From CAZDHT01 sp964505325 (GTDB taxonomy: Bacteria > Planctomycetota > PUPC01), in contig CAZDHT010000009.1 of the NCBI GenBank assembly GCA_964505325.1, forward strand, positions 1 through 45,340: a stretch of 45,340 nt of DNA. The letters are read 5' to 3'. Shown in pieces: positions 15,914 to 25,237 of the stretch. Positions within the stretch are counted from its first letter, which is position 1; each line of letters opens with the position of its first letter. Made by a program: the position numbers and the translations under genes. The notes beneath the pieces are model-generated. The model was not told the origin of the DNA. It saw only the letters and a program-made list of their open reading frames with translations, and ran no database searches.

Positions 15914-18900
15914 TCACCCATTCATTCCGGAAAACGGAACAGATCGAGCCGCGGCGCCGGGCGGGCCGTTGGGCCCATTATAGCTCTCTTCTTCACGGGC
16001 CGGTCCGCTGTTCCTGCGCCGGAGTCCCTCGAAGATGGAGTACACGACCGGCACAAAGACCAGGGTGATCAGGGTCGAGCTCATCAAGCCTCCGATGACG
16101 GCCCGCGCCATGGGCGCCTGGGCCTCGCCGCCCTCACCGAGCCCGAGCGCCAGCGGGACCAGGGCCAGCATGGTGGTCATCGCGGTCATCAAGATGGGCC
16201 GCAGCCGCCGCCGCCCCGCCTCCTCAATGGCCTCGCGCAGGGCCATGCCGTCGCGGCGCCGAAGGAGATTGATGGTGTCCACCAGCAGAATGGCGTTGTT
16301 GACGACGATGCCGCCCAGCATGATGCAGCCGATGTAGGACTGGATGTTGAACGTCGTGCGGGTCAGGAAGAGCATCAGGATAACGCCGACCACCGCCAGC
16401 GGGACGGAGAACATGACGACGAACGGGTCCCGCAGTGATTCGTACTGGCAGGCCATCACCATGTAGACGAGCACGAGCGCGAGCACGAAACCGACGAGGA
16501 GCTCGGCGAACGCCTTCTGCTGTTCCTCGTATTCGCCGCCGAACACGATGCTGAACCCGCGGGGCACGGGAACGGTCCGCAGCGCCTCGCGCGTGTCGGC
16601 AACAATGGACCCCATGTCGCGTCCGGCGATGTTCGCGGAGATGGTGACGGTGCGCTCCTGGTCCGTTCGCTCGATGCGGGTCGGGCCGAGTCGCGGGCGG
16701 ACTTCGGCCACGTTGCGGAGCACCACCGGCTCGCCGTCCGCGTTCGTCAGGGTCAGGTCGAGGATGTCCCGGAGGTCCATGTGCTCGGCGTCCTTGACCT
16801 GGACGCGGATGGGGTATTCGTTGCCGCCCTCGCGGAAGTCGCTGGCGCGTGTGCCGGAGAGGACGGTCTGCAACATTTCGGCGACCTGCCGGACGGTGAG
16901 CTTCATGTCTGCGGCCTTGCGGCGGTCGACGATGATCAGCTCCTCCGGCGTGCCGGTGTCACGGCTCAAATCGGCGTCGGTGACGCCGTCGATGCTTTCG
17001 ACGACTTCGCGAACGCGGCTGGACAGGGCGTCTGCGACCTCCAGGTCGTGCCCGCGAACCTCAACCTGGACCTTTTCTCCGCCCGCGCCGGCCAGGCGCG
17101 ACATCATGCGACCGACGAGCCCTTCGCTCGTGCGCACCCGGATCGTCATCCCCGGGATGGCGACGAGTTTCTTGCGAAGGACTTGGGCGATCTCTTCGCT
17201 CGACCGCTTGCGTTCGGCCTGCGGCACCAACGAGATGCGCAGGTCGCCGGTGTGCGACACGCTGCCCCGCCACGGCGAGCCGCCCACGCTCGAAGTGTAG
17301 CTCTTGATCTCCGGCACCTCACGGCGGACGATCTTCTCAATCTGCTGAAGCTTCTCGTCGGTGAGGTCGAGCCGCGTGCCCACCTCCATTTCCGCGTTGA
17401 CGCGCACCTCGCCCTCATCGGTTTCGGGCATCAGCTCCGTACCGATCAACGGAACAAGGAACAGACTGCCCGCGAATAACAGCGCGGCCAGGACAACCGT
17501 GATCAGGCGGTGGCCGAGGGCCAGATGCAAGAGTCCCTTGTAGGAGCTCTCCATTTGCTGGAAGAACAGCCCGGAAAGCCGGAACAGCTTGTGGACCACT
17601 GTCTCGCCGTTCTCCGCCGCGAGGGACGTGGGATGCAGCAGCCGGCCCGCCAGCATCGGCACGAGGGTGAGGGCCACGGCCAGCGAGCAGAGCAGCGAGA
17701 AGGCGATCACGTAGGCCAGTTGACGGAACATCACCCCCGCCATGCCACGCACGAAGATCAGGGGAAGAAAGACGGCCACGGTGGTGAGGGCGCTGGCGAC
17801 GACGGCCGCGGTGACTTCCTCGCTGCCGTTGACCGCCGCCTCCAGCGGCGCCTGGCCCTGCTCGCGCAGCCGGTAGATGTTCTCGAGCACCACGATGGAG
17901 TTGTCGACCAGCATGCCGATCCCCAGCGCCAGCCCGCCCAGCGTCATCAGGTTGAGGGTGAATCCGCCGAAGTGCATCAGGCCGAACGCCGCCATAATCG
18001 AGACCGGGATCGCGGTGGCGATGATGGCAGTGCTGCGCAGGTTCCGCAGGAAAAACAGGAGGACCATCACGGCGAGCAGCCCGCCGAAGAGCGCCGAACG
18101 GGTCACGTTGTCGATGGACCGCTGGATGTAGTCGGATGTGTCGATAATCGGAATCAGGTGAATCTGCGGGAAATCGCGATTGATCCCTTCGATCTCTTTG
18201 AGCGCGCCGCGCGCGACGTCGACCGTGTTCTTGCCGGACTGCTTGTTCAGCGAGAGCCGCACGCCCGGCTGGCCGTTCACCCGGGCGATCCGCGTTACCC
18301 GTTCCGACGCGTCCTTGACCTCGGCGACCTCGGTGAGCGGAACCGGCGCGCCGGCGCGCTCCGCGATGACCGTGTTGCGGAGCTGGTCGAGGTCCTGGTA
18401 CTCGCCGGGCGTGCGGATGGTCACCTCGTGCGTCCCGCGATTGATCGTGCCGGCGGGGAGGTTGACATTCCCCGCGCGAACCCGGTCGAGCACGTCGGTA
18501 AGCGACAGGCCGAGCGCCTTGATCTTGTCGGGGTTGATGTTGACGTGGATTTCGCGGTCGAGCCCGCCCCAGATGTCGACGGCGGCGACGCCGGGGACGC
18601 GCTCGAGCCGGTACTTGACCTGGTCGTCGATGATGCGGCGCAATTCGACCTGGTCGAGCCGGCTGGACGCGCCGAGGATGAGGACGGGGAAGCTGGCCAG
18701 GTCGAACTTCCGCAGCCGGGGCCGGTCGGCGTCGTCGGGCAGCCGTGGGATGACCCGGTCGAGCCGGTCGCGCACGTCGTTCGACGCCGCGTCGAGGTCG
18801 GTGCCCCAGGTGAACGTGACGCGGACGTTACTGCTCCCCTCCGACGAGATCGAGCTGACCTCTTCAACGCCGGGCACCGCCCTCATCGCTTCTTCGATCG

Positions 18901-19096
18901 GCCGGGTGACCAGCTCCTCCATCTCTTCGGGGCTTGCGTTCTCGTACGTCGTGCTCACACTCAGCCTGGGGAACGTAATGTCGGGCATCAGGTCGATGGG
19001 CAGGCGGGAAAGGGAGACGCCGCCCAGGATGATCACAATAAGGACCACCATGATGGTAAAGATGGGACGGTGAACGGAAAACCGAGAGAGGTTCAT
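15914..19096 (-). CDS. RND-family efflux permease (AcrB/HAE1-like inner-membrane pump)
   Basis: The 1060-residue protein has full RND length and layout: TM1 at residues 12-30, two large periplasmic loops (about 35-335 and 560-860) and two six-helix bundles. In TM4 the proton-relay motif reads GMLVDNSIVVLENI, with one Asp followed by Asn rather than the AcrB Asp-Asp pair, a common variant in HAE1-like pumps. It uses the proton gradient to move substrates from the periplasm or membrane to the TolC-like channel. ATG 19096 overlaps the adaptor stop (ATGA). The substrate cannot be deduced, and drugs, solvents or lipids are all possible. No CusA-type metal methionine set was identified. Confidence 0.94.
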   Translation of the reverse strand: MNLSRFSVHRPIFTIMVVLIVIILGGVSLSRLPIDLMPDITFPRLSVSTTYENASPEEMEELVTRPIEEAMRAVPGVEEVSSISSEGSSNVRVTFTWGTDLDAASNDVRDRLDRVIPRLPDDADRPRLRKFDLASFPVLILGASSRLDQVELRRIIDDQVKYRLERVPGVAAVDIWGGLDREIHVNINPDKIKALGLSLTDVLDRVRAGNVNLPAGTINRGTHEVTIRTPGEYQDLDQLRNTVIAERAGAPVPLTEVAEVKDASERVTRIARVNGQPGVRLSLNKQSGKNTVDVARGALKEIEGINRDFPQIHLIPIIDTSDYIQRSIDNVTRSALFGGLLAVMVLLFFLRNLRSTAIIATAIPVSIMAAFGLMHFGGFTLNLMTLGGLALGIGMLVDNSIVVLENIYRLREQGQAPLEAAVNGSEEVTAAVVASALTTVAVFLPLIFVRGMAGVMFRQLAYVIAFSLLCSLAVALTLVPMLAGRLLHPTSLAAENGETVVHKLFRLSGLFFQQMESSYKGLLHLALGHRLITVVLAALLFAGSLFLVPLIGTELMPETDEGEVRVNAEMEVGTRLDLTDEKLQQIEKIVRREVPEIKSYTSSVGGSPWRGSVSHTGDLRISLVPQAERKRSSEEIAQVLRKKLVAIPGMTIRVRTSEGLVGRMMSRLAGAGGEKVQVEVRGHDLEVADALSSRVREVVESIDGVTDADLSRDTGTPEELIIVDRRKAADMKLTVRQVAEMLQTVLSGTRASDFREGGNEYPIRVQVKDAEHMDLRDILDLTLTNADGEPVVLRNVAEVRPRLGPTRIERTDQERTVTISANIAGRDMGSIVADTREALRTVPVPRGFSIVFGGEYEEQQKAFAELLVGFVLALVLVYMVMACQYESLRDPFVVMFSVPLAVVGVILMLFLTRTTFNIQSYIGCIMLGGIVVNNAILLVDTINLLRRRDGMALREAIEEAGRRRLRPILMTAMTTMLALVPLALGLGEGGEAQAPMARAVIGGLMSSTLITLVFVPVVYSIFEGLRRRNSGPAREEESYNGPNGPPGAAARSVPFSGMNG

Positions 19097-20334
19097 GGCC
19101 GCCCTCCGCGACGATCATCCGCCGAAGTCTTCGGCGGGGAGGTCTGGGACCTGGACGGACCGGGCTCGGGGAGGCGGATCGCCGCGCCGTCCTCGAGCAG
19201 GTGATAGCCCAGGGTGACCACGAACCCCGACAACGGCGGATCCGCCACTTCCGCCACCTCCCCATTGACGATCCCGAGCTTGAGCGGCACGAAGCGCGCG
19301 GTCAGCTTCTCCCGGTCTGCCACGAATACCCCCTGGCGTCCCTCGCGGCGTGCCAGCGCTGCAACCGGAACCACCGTCGCGTTCTCATGCCGCCGGAATT
19401 CAATACGGGCCCGCGCGAAAAACCCCTTCTTCAGTCGCTGGTCGGCGTTCGGGATCTCGATCTCGACCCGAGCCTGGCGCGAGGTCTCCTTGAGCAGGGG
19501 CGCGATCCGTACAATCTTCCCTTCAAACGTCTCTCCAGGGTACGGGTCGGTCTCGATCTCTGCGGCCTGCCCGAGCTTGATCTTGGGATAGTCCCGCTCG
19601 ATCACATAGATCACCGCCGTCATCACGCGATTGTCCAGGATGGACACAATCGGCGTGTTGGGCTTGAGCATTTCGCCCTCGTCCACGAATCGCTCGCCGA
19701 CCACCCGCGGGCCCGTGCCGCTCTCCCACGAAACCCGGATCCGGGTGTAGGAGGATCGGACCTCGGCGGCCTTGAGCGCCGCCTCGCGCCGCGTGACCTC
19801 GGCAAGGGCGACCTTGTGCTTCGCATCGCACGCGGTGTGGCGGGCGCTTGCCTCATCGAGCTCCGACTCGGAGGCCACCTTCTTCTTGCGAAGGGCTTCG
19901 ATCCGTCCCAGTTCCCGGCTCGCCACCTCCAGCGAGCTCTTGCATTCCGCAACGGTCGCCTCTGCAACGGCGCGCTCCGCGCGCGCCTGTTCAATCTGCT
20001 GCACATACTCGTCGTCGTCCAACTCCGCGATCAACTGACCCGCCGCGACCGGGTCCCCCACGTCCACCTTCAGCTTCTCCAGCCTTCCGGCAACCTTGGG
20101 GGCAACGACGAACTCAAAACGAGGAAACAACGACCCCGTGAACCGGCCGACCTCGCGGATGGTCGCCTTGCGAACCGGCGCCACCTCCACCGCCACGACC
20201 ACGCCCTTTCCGCCGCGCCCACCGCGCCGCCCCGGGCCGCCTTCACCCTCCGCTTCTTTGACCCTGATGTAGATCTGCCAGCCCAGAACCCCCAACACGC
20301 CAAGCACAACAACTGCTACGATCACCTTCTTCAT
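19093..20334 (-). CDS. RND efflux periplasmic adaptor (membrane-fusion protein)
   Basis: The 413-residue protein starts with one membrane anchor (residues 4-22). A Gly/Arg-rich linker, a lipoyl-like half (APKVAGRLEKLKVDVGDPV), a helical hairpin with Glu/Ala/Arg repeats (about 105-170), the second lipoyl half and beta-barrel follow, then a C-terminal membrane-proximal domain. Adaptors of this type connect the RND permease to TolC. It starts 65 bp after the tetR stop and overlaps the permease gene by 4 bp. The basic Gly/Arg linker (GRRGGRGGKG) is unusual but probably only a flexible spacer. Confidence 0.93.
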   Translation of the reverse strand: MKKVIVAVVVLGVLGVLGWQIYIRVKEAEGEGGPGRRGGRGGKGVVVAVEVAPVRKATIREVGRFTGSLFPRFEFVVAPKVAGRLEKLKVDVGDPVAAGQLIAELDDDEYVQQIEQARAERAVAEATVAECKSSLEVASRELGRIEALRKKKVASESELDEASARHTACDAKHKVALAEVTRREAALKAAEVRSSYTRIRVSWESGTGPRVVGERFVDEGEMLKPNTPIVSILDNRVMTAVIYVIERDYPKIKLGQAAEIETDPYPGETFEGKIVRIAPLLKETSRQARVEIEIPNADQRLKKGFFARARIEFRRHENATVVPVAALARREGRQGVFVADREKLTARFVPLKLGIVNGEVAEVADPPLSGFVVTLGYHLLEDGAAIRLPEPGPSRSQTSPPKTSADDRRGGRP

Positions 20335-20399
20335 TCATATGCTCCTCTGCGCCGGACGCAATTCCAGCACTGCGATGCACGGCTCGCGTCGTACTATCT

Positions 20400-21038
20400 T
20401 CATCGGCGGTCTTCTCCTCCCATCAGTCCGTACAGGGAAAACTCCGTGATGTGCTGTGCCAACGCCTCGACTCCTTCGGGGCTGACTTTCACATGTCGCA
20501 GGGCGCGCCAAACCATGTGTCGTCGGCGCTGATAGAACAAGCACTGCGCGGTGATGCTGGCGACGCACAACTCCATGTGGCAAGGGGTGGCGCGAGCGCC
20601 GAGCAGCTCGGTCAATATGTCGTGAAGCAGCTCGTGGCTCCGGCGGATTCGCTTCTCGATGACGCCCCGCATCATCGGGCTGGGTTCCCGCATTTCCCTC
20701 GCCAACAGCTGCCGGTGCCAGGCGGGTTTCTCCGGGTCCAGAAGCCGCAACAGGAAGGCCCGAACGAAGGCGTGTAACCTCTCGGCTGGCGTCGTTGCCT
20801 CGTCCTGGCCGAGATCGGGCGGGTATCTGCCCATGGCGTAGCGGAAGATGGAGGAGAGTACCTCCACGTAGAGCTTCCGTTTGCTGCCGAAGTGGTAGTT
20901 GACGGCGGCCACGTTGGCGCCGGCGAGCCCGCAGATCTCGCGCACCGTGGCGGCCCGGTAGCCCTTGTCGGCGAAGGCCTTTCCGGCCGCGTCGAGCAGC
21001 CGCTCGTGAGTGGACTCGCTCGTCTTGCCGGCCCCCAT
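20400..21038 (-). CDS. TetR/AcrR-family transcriptional repressor
   Basis: The 212-residue protein has the TetR helix-turn-helix at residues 8-55 (LLDAAGKAFADKGYRAATV ... NVAAVNYHFGSKRKLY). Its C-terminal ligand domain resembles the CerR/DUF1956 type. A longer frame begins at 21092, but ATG 21038 has GGAGG 7 bp upstream and the usual TetR N-terminus. It is the first gene of the pump operon and presumably controls it and itself by binding the inverted repeat over the promoter. The inducer is unknown. Confidence 0.92.
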   Translation of the reverse strand: MGAGKTSESTHERLLDAAGKAFADKGYRAATVREICGLAGANVAAVNYHFGSKRKLYVEVLSSIFRYAMGRYPPDLGQDEATTPAERLHAFVRAFLLRLLDPEKPAWHRQLLAREMREPSPMMRGVIEKRIRRSHELLHDILTELLGARATPCHMELCVASITAQCLFYQRRRHMVWRALRHVKVSPEGVEALAQHITEFSLYGLMGGEDRR

Positions 21039-21097
21039 CGGTCGTCCTCCCGTTCTGCTCGAAGCCAAGAGCTGCTGTCCAGCCCCCACCAAACGAG

Positions 21098-21126
21098 AGT
21101 TTAGAACATTTGTTTGACAATGTCAA
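21098..21126 (-). promoter_or_regulatory. promoter of the tetR-RND pump operon with operator-like inverted repeat
   Basis: The minus strand shows TTGACA (21126-21121), a 17-bp spacer and TAAACT (21103-21098). A perfect inverted repeat, TTGACA-A-TGTCAA (21114-21126), covers the -35 box, and a second small dyad, AACA-TT-TGTT, lies beside it. This is the arrangement expected when a TetR dimer blocks RNA polymerase. The start point would be about 55 bp before the tetR ATG. Confidence 0.6.
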
Positions 21127-21163
21127 TATCCGTTCTGCACCCTCGGGGTAATTCCATTCTAGC

Positions 21164-21185
21164 CCGCGGCCCTTCCCCGCCGCGG
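21164..21185. repeat. GC-rich hairpin between macB-like permease and tetR
   Basis: CCGCGGC (21164-21170) pairs with GCCGCGG (21179-21185) across an 8-nt loop, and flanking TAATTCC/GGAATTA arms can extend the dyad. It lies just after the macB-like operon stop, but no T-run follows on the minus strand, so it is at best a factor-assisted terminator. Confidence 0.35.
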
Positions 21186-21205
21186 AATTACGCCTTTCAT
21201 CGTCC

Positions 21206-22414
21206 TTACTCATATCGCAACGACTCGATGGGGTTGAGCCGTGCCGCGCGCCGGGCGGGGTAGTAGCCGAAAAAGATGCCCACGCCCGCGGAGAACGAGA
21301 GCGCCAGCAGCACGCTGGATATCTCGATGATGGTGCCGAACTGTGTCAGCCGTGAGATGGCTGCCGAGACCCCGCTCCCCGCGGCGACGCCCATCAGCCC
21401 GCCCAATCCGCTCATCAGGAGCGCCTCGAACAGGAACTGGCGAAGGATATCCCGGTCCCGCGCTCCGATCGCTTTGCGCACGCCGATTTCTCGCGTGCGT
21501 TCCGTAACGGTGACCAGCATGATGTTCATGATGCCGATGCCGCCCACCACGAGCGAGATGCTGGCGATACCGCCGAGGAGGATGGTAAAGGTCTGCGTCA
21601 TGGTGGACGCCGCCTCCAGCATCTCCGCCTGGTTGCGGACGTGGAAGTCGTCCTCCTGGCCCGGCCGGAGGCGGTGGCGCGTGCGAAGGACCTTCGCCAC
21701 CGCGGTCTCCGCCTCCTGAACGTTCGCGCCGTCCGCGACCTGGACGTTGATGCCGCGCAGGTGGTCGAGCCCCAACACCTGCTTCATGGCGGTGGTGTAC
21801 GGCACGAGGACCTGGTCGTCTGGGTTGAACCACCCTTGATCGCCCTTGGCCTTGAGCACGCCGACGACCCGGAAGTTCATGCCGTTGACCTTGATGGTCT
21901 CCCCCAGGGGGTCGGCGTCCTCGAACAGGTTCTTGGCGGCGTCGGCGCCGAGCACGGCGACCTTGGCCATGCCCTCCGCCTCGCTCTCCGTAAAGGTCCG
22001 CCCCGCCGCGACGGTGTAGTTGCGGATGTCGAAGTACGGCACGTTGGCGCCGGTCAGGGTGGTGTTGGCGTTCTTGTTGAGGTACTTGGCCTGGACCTTG
22101 CCGGACACGTCAGGCGCCGCCGCCGCCACCTCCGGCACCTCGTCCACGATGGCCAGCGCGTCCTCGACGGTCAGGGTCTGCGCCGTGGTGGTCCTGACGC
22201 CGCGCTGGCCGCTCTGCCCCGAGCGCACCAGCAGCAGGTTGGTGCCCATGGCGGACATCTGCTCCATCACCCGGGCTTGCGCGCCGGCGCCGAGCGCCAG
22301 CATCGAGATCACCGCGCCCACGCCGATGATGATGCCGAGCATGGAGAGGAAGGAGCGCATCTTGTTCGCCATGAGGCTCCGGAGCGCCAGCTTCACGGTG
22401 GTCCAGAACAGCAC
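21206..22414 (-). CDS. MacB-like ABC transporter permease (FtsX family)
   Basis: The 402-residue protein has TM1 near residues 18-42, a periplasmic MacB-type core domain (about 45-275) and three C-terminal helices carrying the FtsX signature (GGIGIMNIMLVTVTERTREIGVRKAIGA). MacB-type proteins are mechanotransmitters that drive periplasmic substrates through TolC rather than moving them through the membrane. GTG 22414 lies 2 bp after the ATPase stop. It completes an adaptor-ATPase-permease set and could share the TolC-like protein of the neighbouring RND operon. Exported antibiotics, peptides or lipoproteins are all possible substrates. Confidence 0.93.
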   Translation of the reverse strand: MLFWTTVKLALRSLMANKMRSFLSMLGIIIGVGAVISMLALGAGAQARVMEQMSAMGTNLLLVRSGQSGQRGVRTTTAQTLTVEDALAIVDEVPEVAAAAPDVSGKVQAKYLNKNANTTLTGANVPYFDIRNYTVAAGRTFTESEAEGMAKVAVLGADAAKNLFEDADPLGETIKVNGMNFRVVGVLKAKGDQGWFNPDDQVLVPYTTAMKQVLGLDHLRGINVQVADGANVQEAETAVAKVLRTRHRLRPGQEDDFHVRNQAEMLEAASTMTQTFTILLGGIASISLVVGGIGIMNIMLVTVTERTREIGVRKAIGARDRDILRQFLFEALLMSGLGGLMGVAAGSGVSAAISRLTQFGTIIEISSVLLALSFSAGVGIFFGYYPARRAARLNPIESLRYE

Positions 22415-22416
22415 GG

Positions 22417-23076
22417 CTAGTCCTCCACGATGCGGCCGTCCCGCATCCGAATCTGCCGCTGACAGTGCGCGGCGATGTCTGGCTCATGGGTGACCATCAC
22501 AATCGTCCGGCCGCCCGCGTTGAGGGAATGGAACAGGTCGATGATTTCCCGGCTCGTGCGGGTGTCCAGGTTGCCGGTGGGCTCGTCGGCGAGCACGACG
22601 GCCGGATTTGTCACGATGGCCCGGGCGATCGCCACGCGCTGGCGCTGCCCGCCGGACAGTTGGTTCGGCTCGTGGTGCATGCGGTCGGCGAGGCCGACGG
22701 TTCGGAGGGCCGCCTCCGCCCGATCTTTCGCTTCGCGGTTCGCGGCGTACAGGAGCGGCAGCTCGACGTTCTCCAGAGCCGACATCCGGGGCAGGAGGTT
22801 GTAGGTCTGGAAGACGAACCCGATGCGCCGGTTGCGGATGCGCGCCAGTTGATCTTTCTGCAGCCGCGACACGTCTTCGTCGGCCAGGAAATACTGCCCG
22901 GAATCGGGCTGGTCGAGACAGCCAAGGATGTTCATCAGGGTCGACTTGCCGCTGCCGGACGCTCCGGTGACCGCGACCATCTCTCCGTCGTCGATAAGGA
23001 GCGTGACATCGTCCAACGCCCGGATGGTGTCGCCGCCCAGCACATAGGTCTTGACGAGGGATTCTGTTCGGATCAT
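22417..23076 (-). CDS. MacB/LolD-type ABC transporter ATP-binding protein
   Basis: The 219-residue nucleotide-binding subunit has Walker A GASGSGKST, signature LSGGQRQRVAIARAI, Walker B VVLADEPTGNLD and the H-loop VTHEPD. The protein is stand-alone, unlike the fused E. coli MacB. The longest frame starts at 23139, but ATG 23076 overlaps the adaptor stop (ATGA), has AGGAG upstream and gives the standard MIRTESLVKTY start. It powers the permease encoded next. Confidence 0.95.
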   Translation of the reverse strand: MIRTESLVKTYVLGGDTIRALDDVTLLIDDGEMVAVTGASGSGKSTLMNILGCLDQPDSGQYFLADEDVSRLQKDQLARIRNRRIGFVFQTYNLLPRMSALENVELPLLYAANREAKDRAEAALRTVGLADRMHHEPNQLSGGQRQRVAIARAIVTNPAVVLADEPTGNLDTRTSREIIDLFHSLNAGGRTIVMVTHEPDIAAHCQRQIRMRDGRIVED

Positions 23077-24407
23077 CGTGGCCTCGCTCCTGTCGCACGC
23101 ATCATGCCCCGGGCGGAGAGGTTGCCCTCCCTCCGCCACTGGCTTTCCGCCTTGCCCGCGGGCAGTACGACGCGTTCCCCTTCGGTCAGGCCGGCGGTGA
23201 TCTCGGTGTTCACGCCGTCGGTGAGACCGACCTCAACCGGGCGCTCCTCGGTCGTCCCGTCCGTCTGAGCCACCTGGCAGACTGGCTGACCTCGCTTGCG
23301 GGAAACGGCCTCGTTGGGGACCAGCAGCACGTCCTCTTTCGACGCGGCGATGATCTCCACGTTGGTGGTCATCTCCGGTCTCAGGAGGGACTTGTTCCGG
23401 CTCTGCACCTCGATCTTGACCTCGAACGTCACGACGCCCGAGGTGTTGAGGCCCCGGGTCGCGATGCGGACCACCTTCCCTCGGAAGCGTTCTTCGGGAA
23501 ACGCGTCGGCCGTGATGGTCACCGGCTGCTCGAGGGCCACCTTGCCGATGTCGCTCTCGTCGACCGAGGCGAGGACGAACAAGCGCGAGAGATCCGACAA
23601 GGTCAGCAGGGTCGTGCCGCCGCCCACATTACTGATGGCCGAAGAGATGATCTGGCCGGTCTGCACCTCCCGCGAAGAGACGACGCCGTCCATCGGCGCC
23701 ATCACCTTGGTTTCTTTCAGCCGCTGCTGCGCGTCGGAGAGCGCGATGCGGCCGCGTTCGACGTCCGTCGCGGCCAAGCGGACATCCTCGCGCTTCACGT
23801 CGAGCGCCAGCTCGTCCACCTTCAACTCCTCGATGCGGATGCTCGCGTTTTTCAGGTCGGCTTCGGCCTGGACGGCGGCGGTCTCGGCCGTTTCGGCGTC
23901 CTCTTCGCTGGCGAGCTTCTTGTCCAGCAGTTCCTTCACGCGCCGCGCCTTTGCCCGGGCATCGTCCCGGTGCGCCGTCACCGCCTTCAACGCGGCCTCG
24001 GCGCGGCTATTCTCCGTGGCGAGGCGCTTCTCGGCCACCAGCAGTTCGCGCTGCGCCTTCGCCAGCTTGGCCTGATACGCCGACAGCGAGAGCTCCGCCT
24101 GCTTGGCGTTGCGCTCCTCGTCGGTCGGGTCCAACTGAACGAGCAGGTCGCCCTTCTTGACCGGGTCGCTGACGTCGAAGGGCAGCAAGACCGCCTCGCC
24201 GCTGGCCTTGCACTTGATGGCGACGTCCAGGTTGGCCACCACACGGCCGGTGGTAGACACCTGTAAGACGATCGGCCCGCGCTCGGCGCCCGCGGTGGAC
24301 AACGCCGGAGCGGCCTCGGACGAGGCGGACCGCGCTCGATCCCACGCGAGCAACCCCGCACCCGCCGCGCCAACGGCCAGGAGGATGATGATTGTCTTCT
24401 TCTTCAT
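23073..24407 (-). CDS. MacA/HlyD-like periplasmic adaptor
   Basis: This 444-residue protein has an N-terminal anchor (residues 5-24) and a lipoyl half around residue 70 (KCKASGEAVLLPFDVSDPV). Next come a long helical hairpin rich in Ala/Glu/Lys (about 105-230), the second lipoyl half (KVMAPMDGVVSSREV) and beta-barrel domains. It corresponds to MacA-type membrane-fusion proteins that link a MacB permease to TolC. I chose ATG 24407, with AGGGGCG upstream and a clean signal anchor (MKKKTIIILL), over the 58-codon extension to 24581. It heads the macA-B-like operon and is divergent from the sigma-factor gene. Confidence 0.92.
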   Translation of the reverse strand: MKKKTIIILLAVGAAGAGLLAWDRARSASSEAAPALSTAGAERGPIVLQVSTTGRVVANLDVAIKCKASGEAVLLPFDVSDPVKKGDLLVQLDPTDEERNAKQAELSLSAYQAKLAKAQRELLVAEKRLATENSRAEAALKAVTAHRDDARAKARRVKELLDKKLASEEDAETAETAAVQAEADLKNASIRIEELKVDELALDVKREDVRLAATDVERGRIALSDAQQRLKETKVMAPMDGVVSSREVQTGQIISSAISNVGGGTTLLTLSDLSRLFVLASVDESDIGKVALEQPVTITADAFPEERFRGKVVRIATRGLNTSGVVTFEVKIEVQSRNKSLLRPEMTTNVEIIAASKEDVLLVPNEAVSRKRGQPVCQVAQTDGTTEERPVEVGLTDGVNTEITAGLTEGERVVLPAGKAESQWRREGNLSARGMMRATGARPR

Positions 24408-24585
24408 CGATTCGCCCCTTGTTCTGAGCGGGCCTTCTCCGCCTCTTCGCCAAGTGACCTGCTCGCCGTTCGTACCGCAGCCATAGCGGGGTCTCCTTGC
24501 CTTGTTTTCAGGGCCTCTCGTGCTTCCACCAAGTTGTACGACGCCGCATCTGCATGCATCCCCGTTTCCTGAAAGAAACACCCCT

Positions 24586-24612
24586 GGAAGTCGCCGGGGA
24601 CGGGGCTATACT
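24586..24612 (+). promoter_or_regulatory. possible (auto)promoter of the sigma-factor gene
   Basis: GGAAG at 24586-24590 and TATACT at 24607-24612 lie about 16 bp apart, 11 bp before the sigma-factor ATG. A GGAA-type -35 is common for ECF promoters, so autoregulation is conceivable. The leader would be only a few bases. The match is weak. Confidence 0.3.
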
Positions 24613-24622
24613 ACGGGGGCAA

Positions 24623-25237
24623 ATGAACGCACTCCTTGCAGACTGCCTGAGGGGCGACGCGGCCGCCCGGAACGGTTTCGTCGACCGGTACGCTCCCGTC
24701 ATCCACGGCGCCGTGCGGCGGCTGGTCCGAAGCCGCGTCCCGGACGATCCCGCCGTTGGAGCAGAGGACATCGTCCAGCAGATCTTTCTGCGCCTGTTCC
24801 GGGACGACGCCCGCCTGCTCCGCACCTATGATCCCGATAGGGCGTCGCTCACGACGTGGCTGACCATCGTCGCTCGCAGCACGACCCTCGACGTGCTTCG
24901 CAAGAAGCGGCCGGACAGCGTGCCGTTCGAGGCGGCCGTGCACTCGCCGGTTGTGGACGGGCCGGAACCGGCCGAACCCGAAGTGACGATCCCTGAAGGG
25001 CTTCTGTCGTCGCGACAGGCGCTTGTCATGAGGCTCCTGTATGACCAGGAGCGAGAAGTGCGGGAGGTCGCCGGAATCCTTGGAATCGAGGAACAGACGG
25101 TGCGCAGCGCCAAGCACAAGGCCCTCAGCAAGCTGCGGGCGTTGTTCGCCGCGGGGGCCGGCGGAGAGAATCCCCGACCAAGCGGGGATGCGAAGCCGAC
25201 CTGGCGCGTACAACAGGGTGGAGGAACAGCCCAATGA
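24623..25237 (+). CDS. ECF-like RNA polymerase sigma factor
   Basis: The 204-residue protein has region 2 at residues 5-85 (GDAAARNGFVDRYAPVIHG ... AEDIVQQIFLRLF, then LTTWLTIVARSTTLDVLR) and region 4 at about 125-180 (SSRQALVMRLLYDQER, then VAGILGIEEQTVRSAKHKAL, the -35 helix-turn-helix). A spacer replaces region 3, as in ECF sigma factors. ATG 24623 is preceded by ACGGGGGC. A 42-codon upstream extension is not conserved-looking. It overlaps the following membrane protein gene (ATGA), the usual sigma/anti-sigma pairing. Confidence 0.9.
   Translation: MNALLADCLRGDAAARNGFVDRYAPVIHGAVRRLVRSRVPDDPAVGAEDIVQQIFLRLFRDDARLLRTYDPDRASLTTWLTIVARSTTLDVLRKKRPDSVPFEAAVHSPVVDGPEPAEPEVTIPEGLLSSRQALVMRLLYDQEREVREVAGILGIEEQTVRSAKHKALSKLRALFAAGAGGENPRPSGDAKPTWRVQQGGGTAQ

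Noticed and set aside
17510..19204. 564-codon open frame on the plus strand
   Set aside because: It is antisense to the RND permease and has no domain or ribosome site.
21164..21185. Rho-independent terminator after the macB-like operon
   Set aside because: The hairpin is good but no T-run follows on the transcribed strand, so it is listed only as a repeat.
20335..21213. 292-codon minus-strand frame across the TetR gene
   Set aside because: It is in another frame than the clear helix-turn-helix protein and is Arg-rich without motifs.
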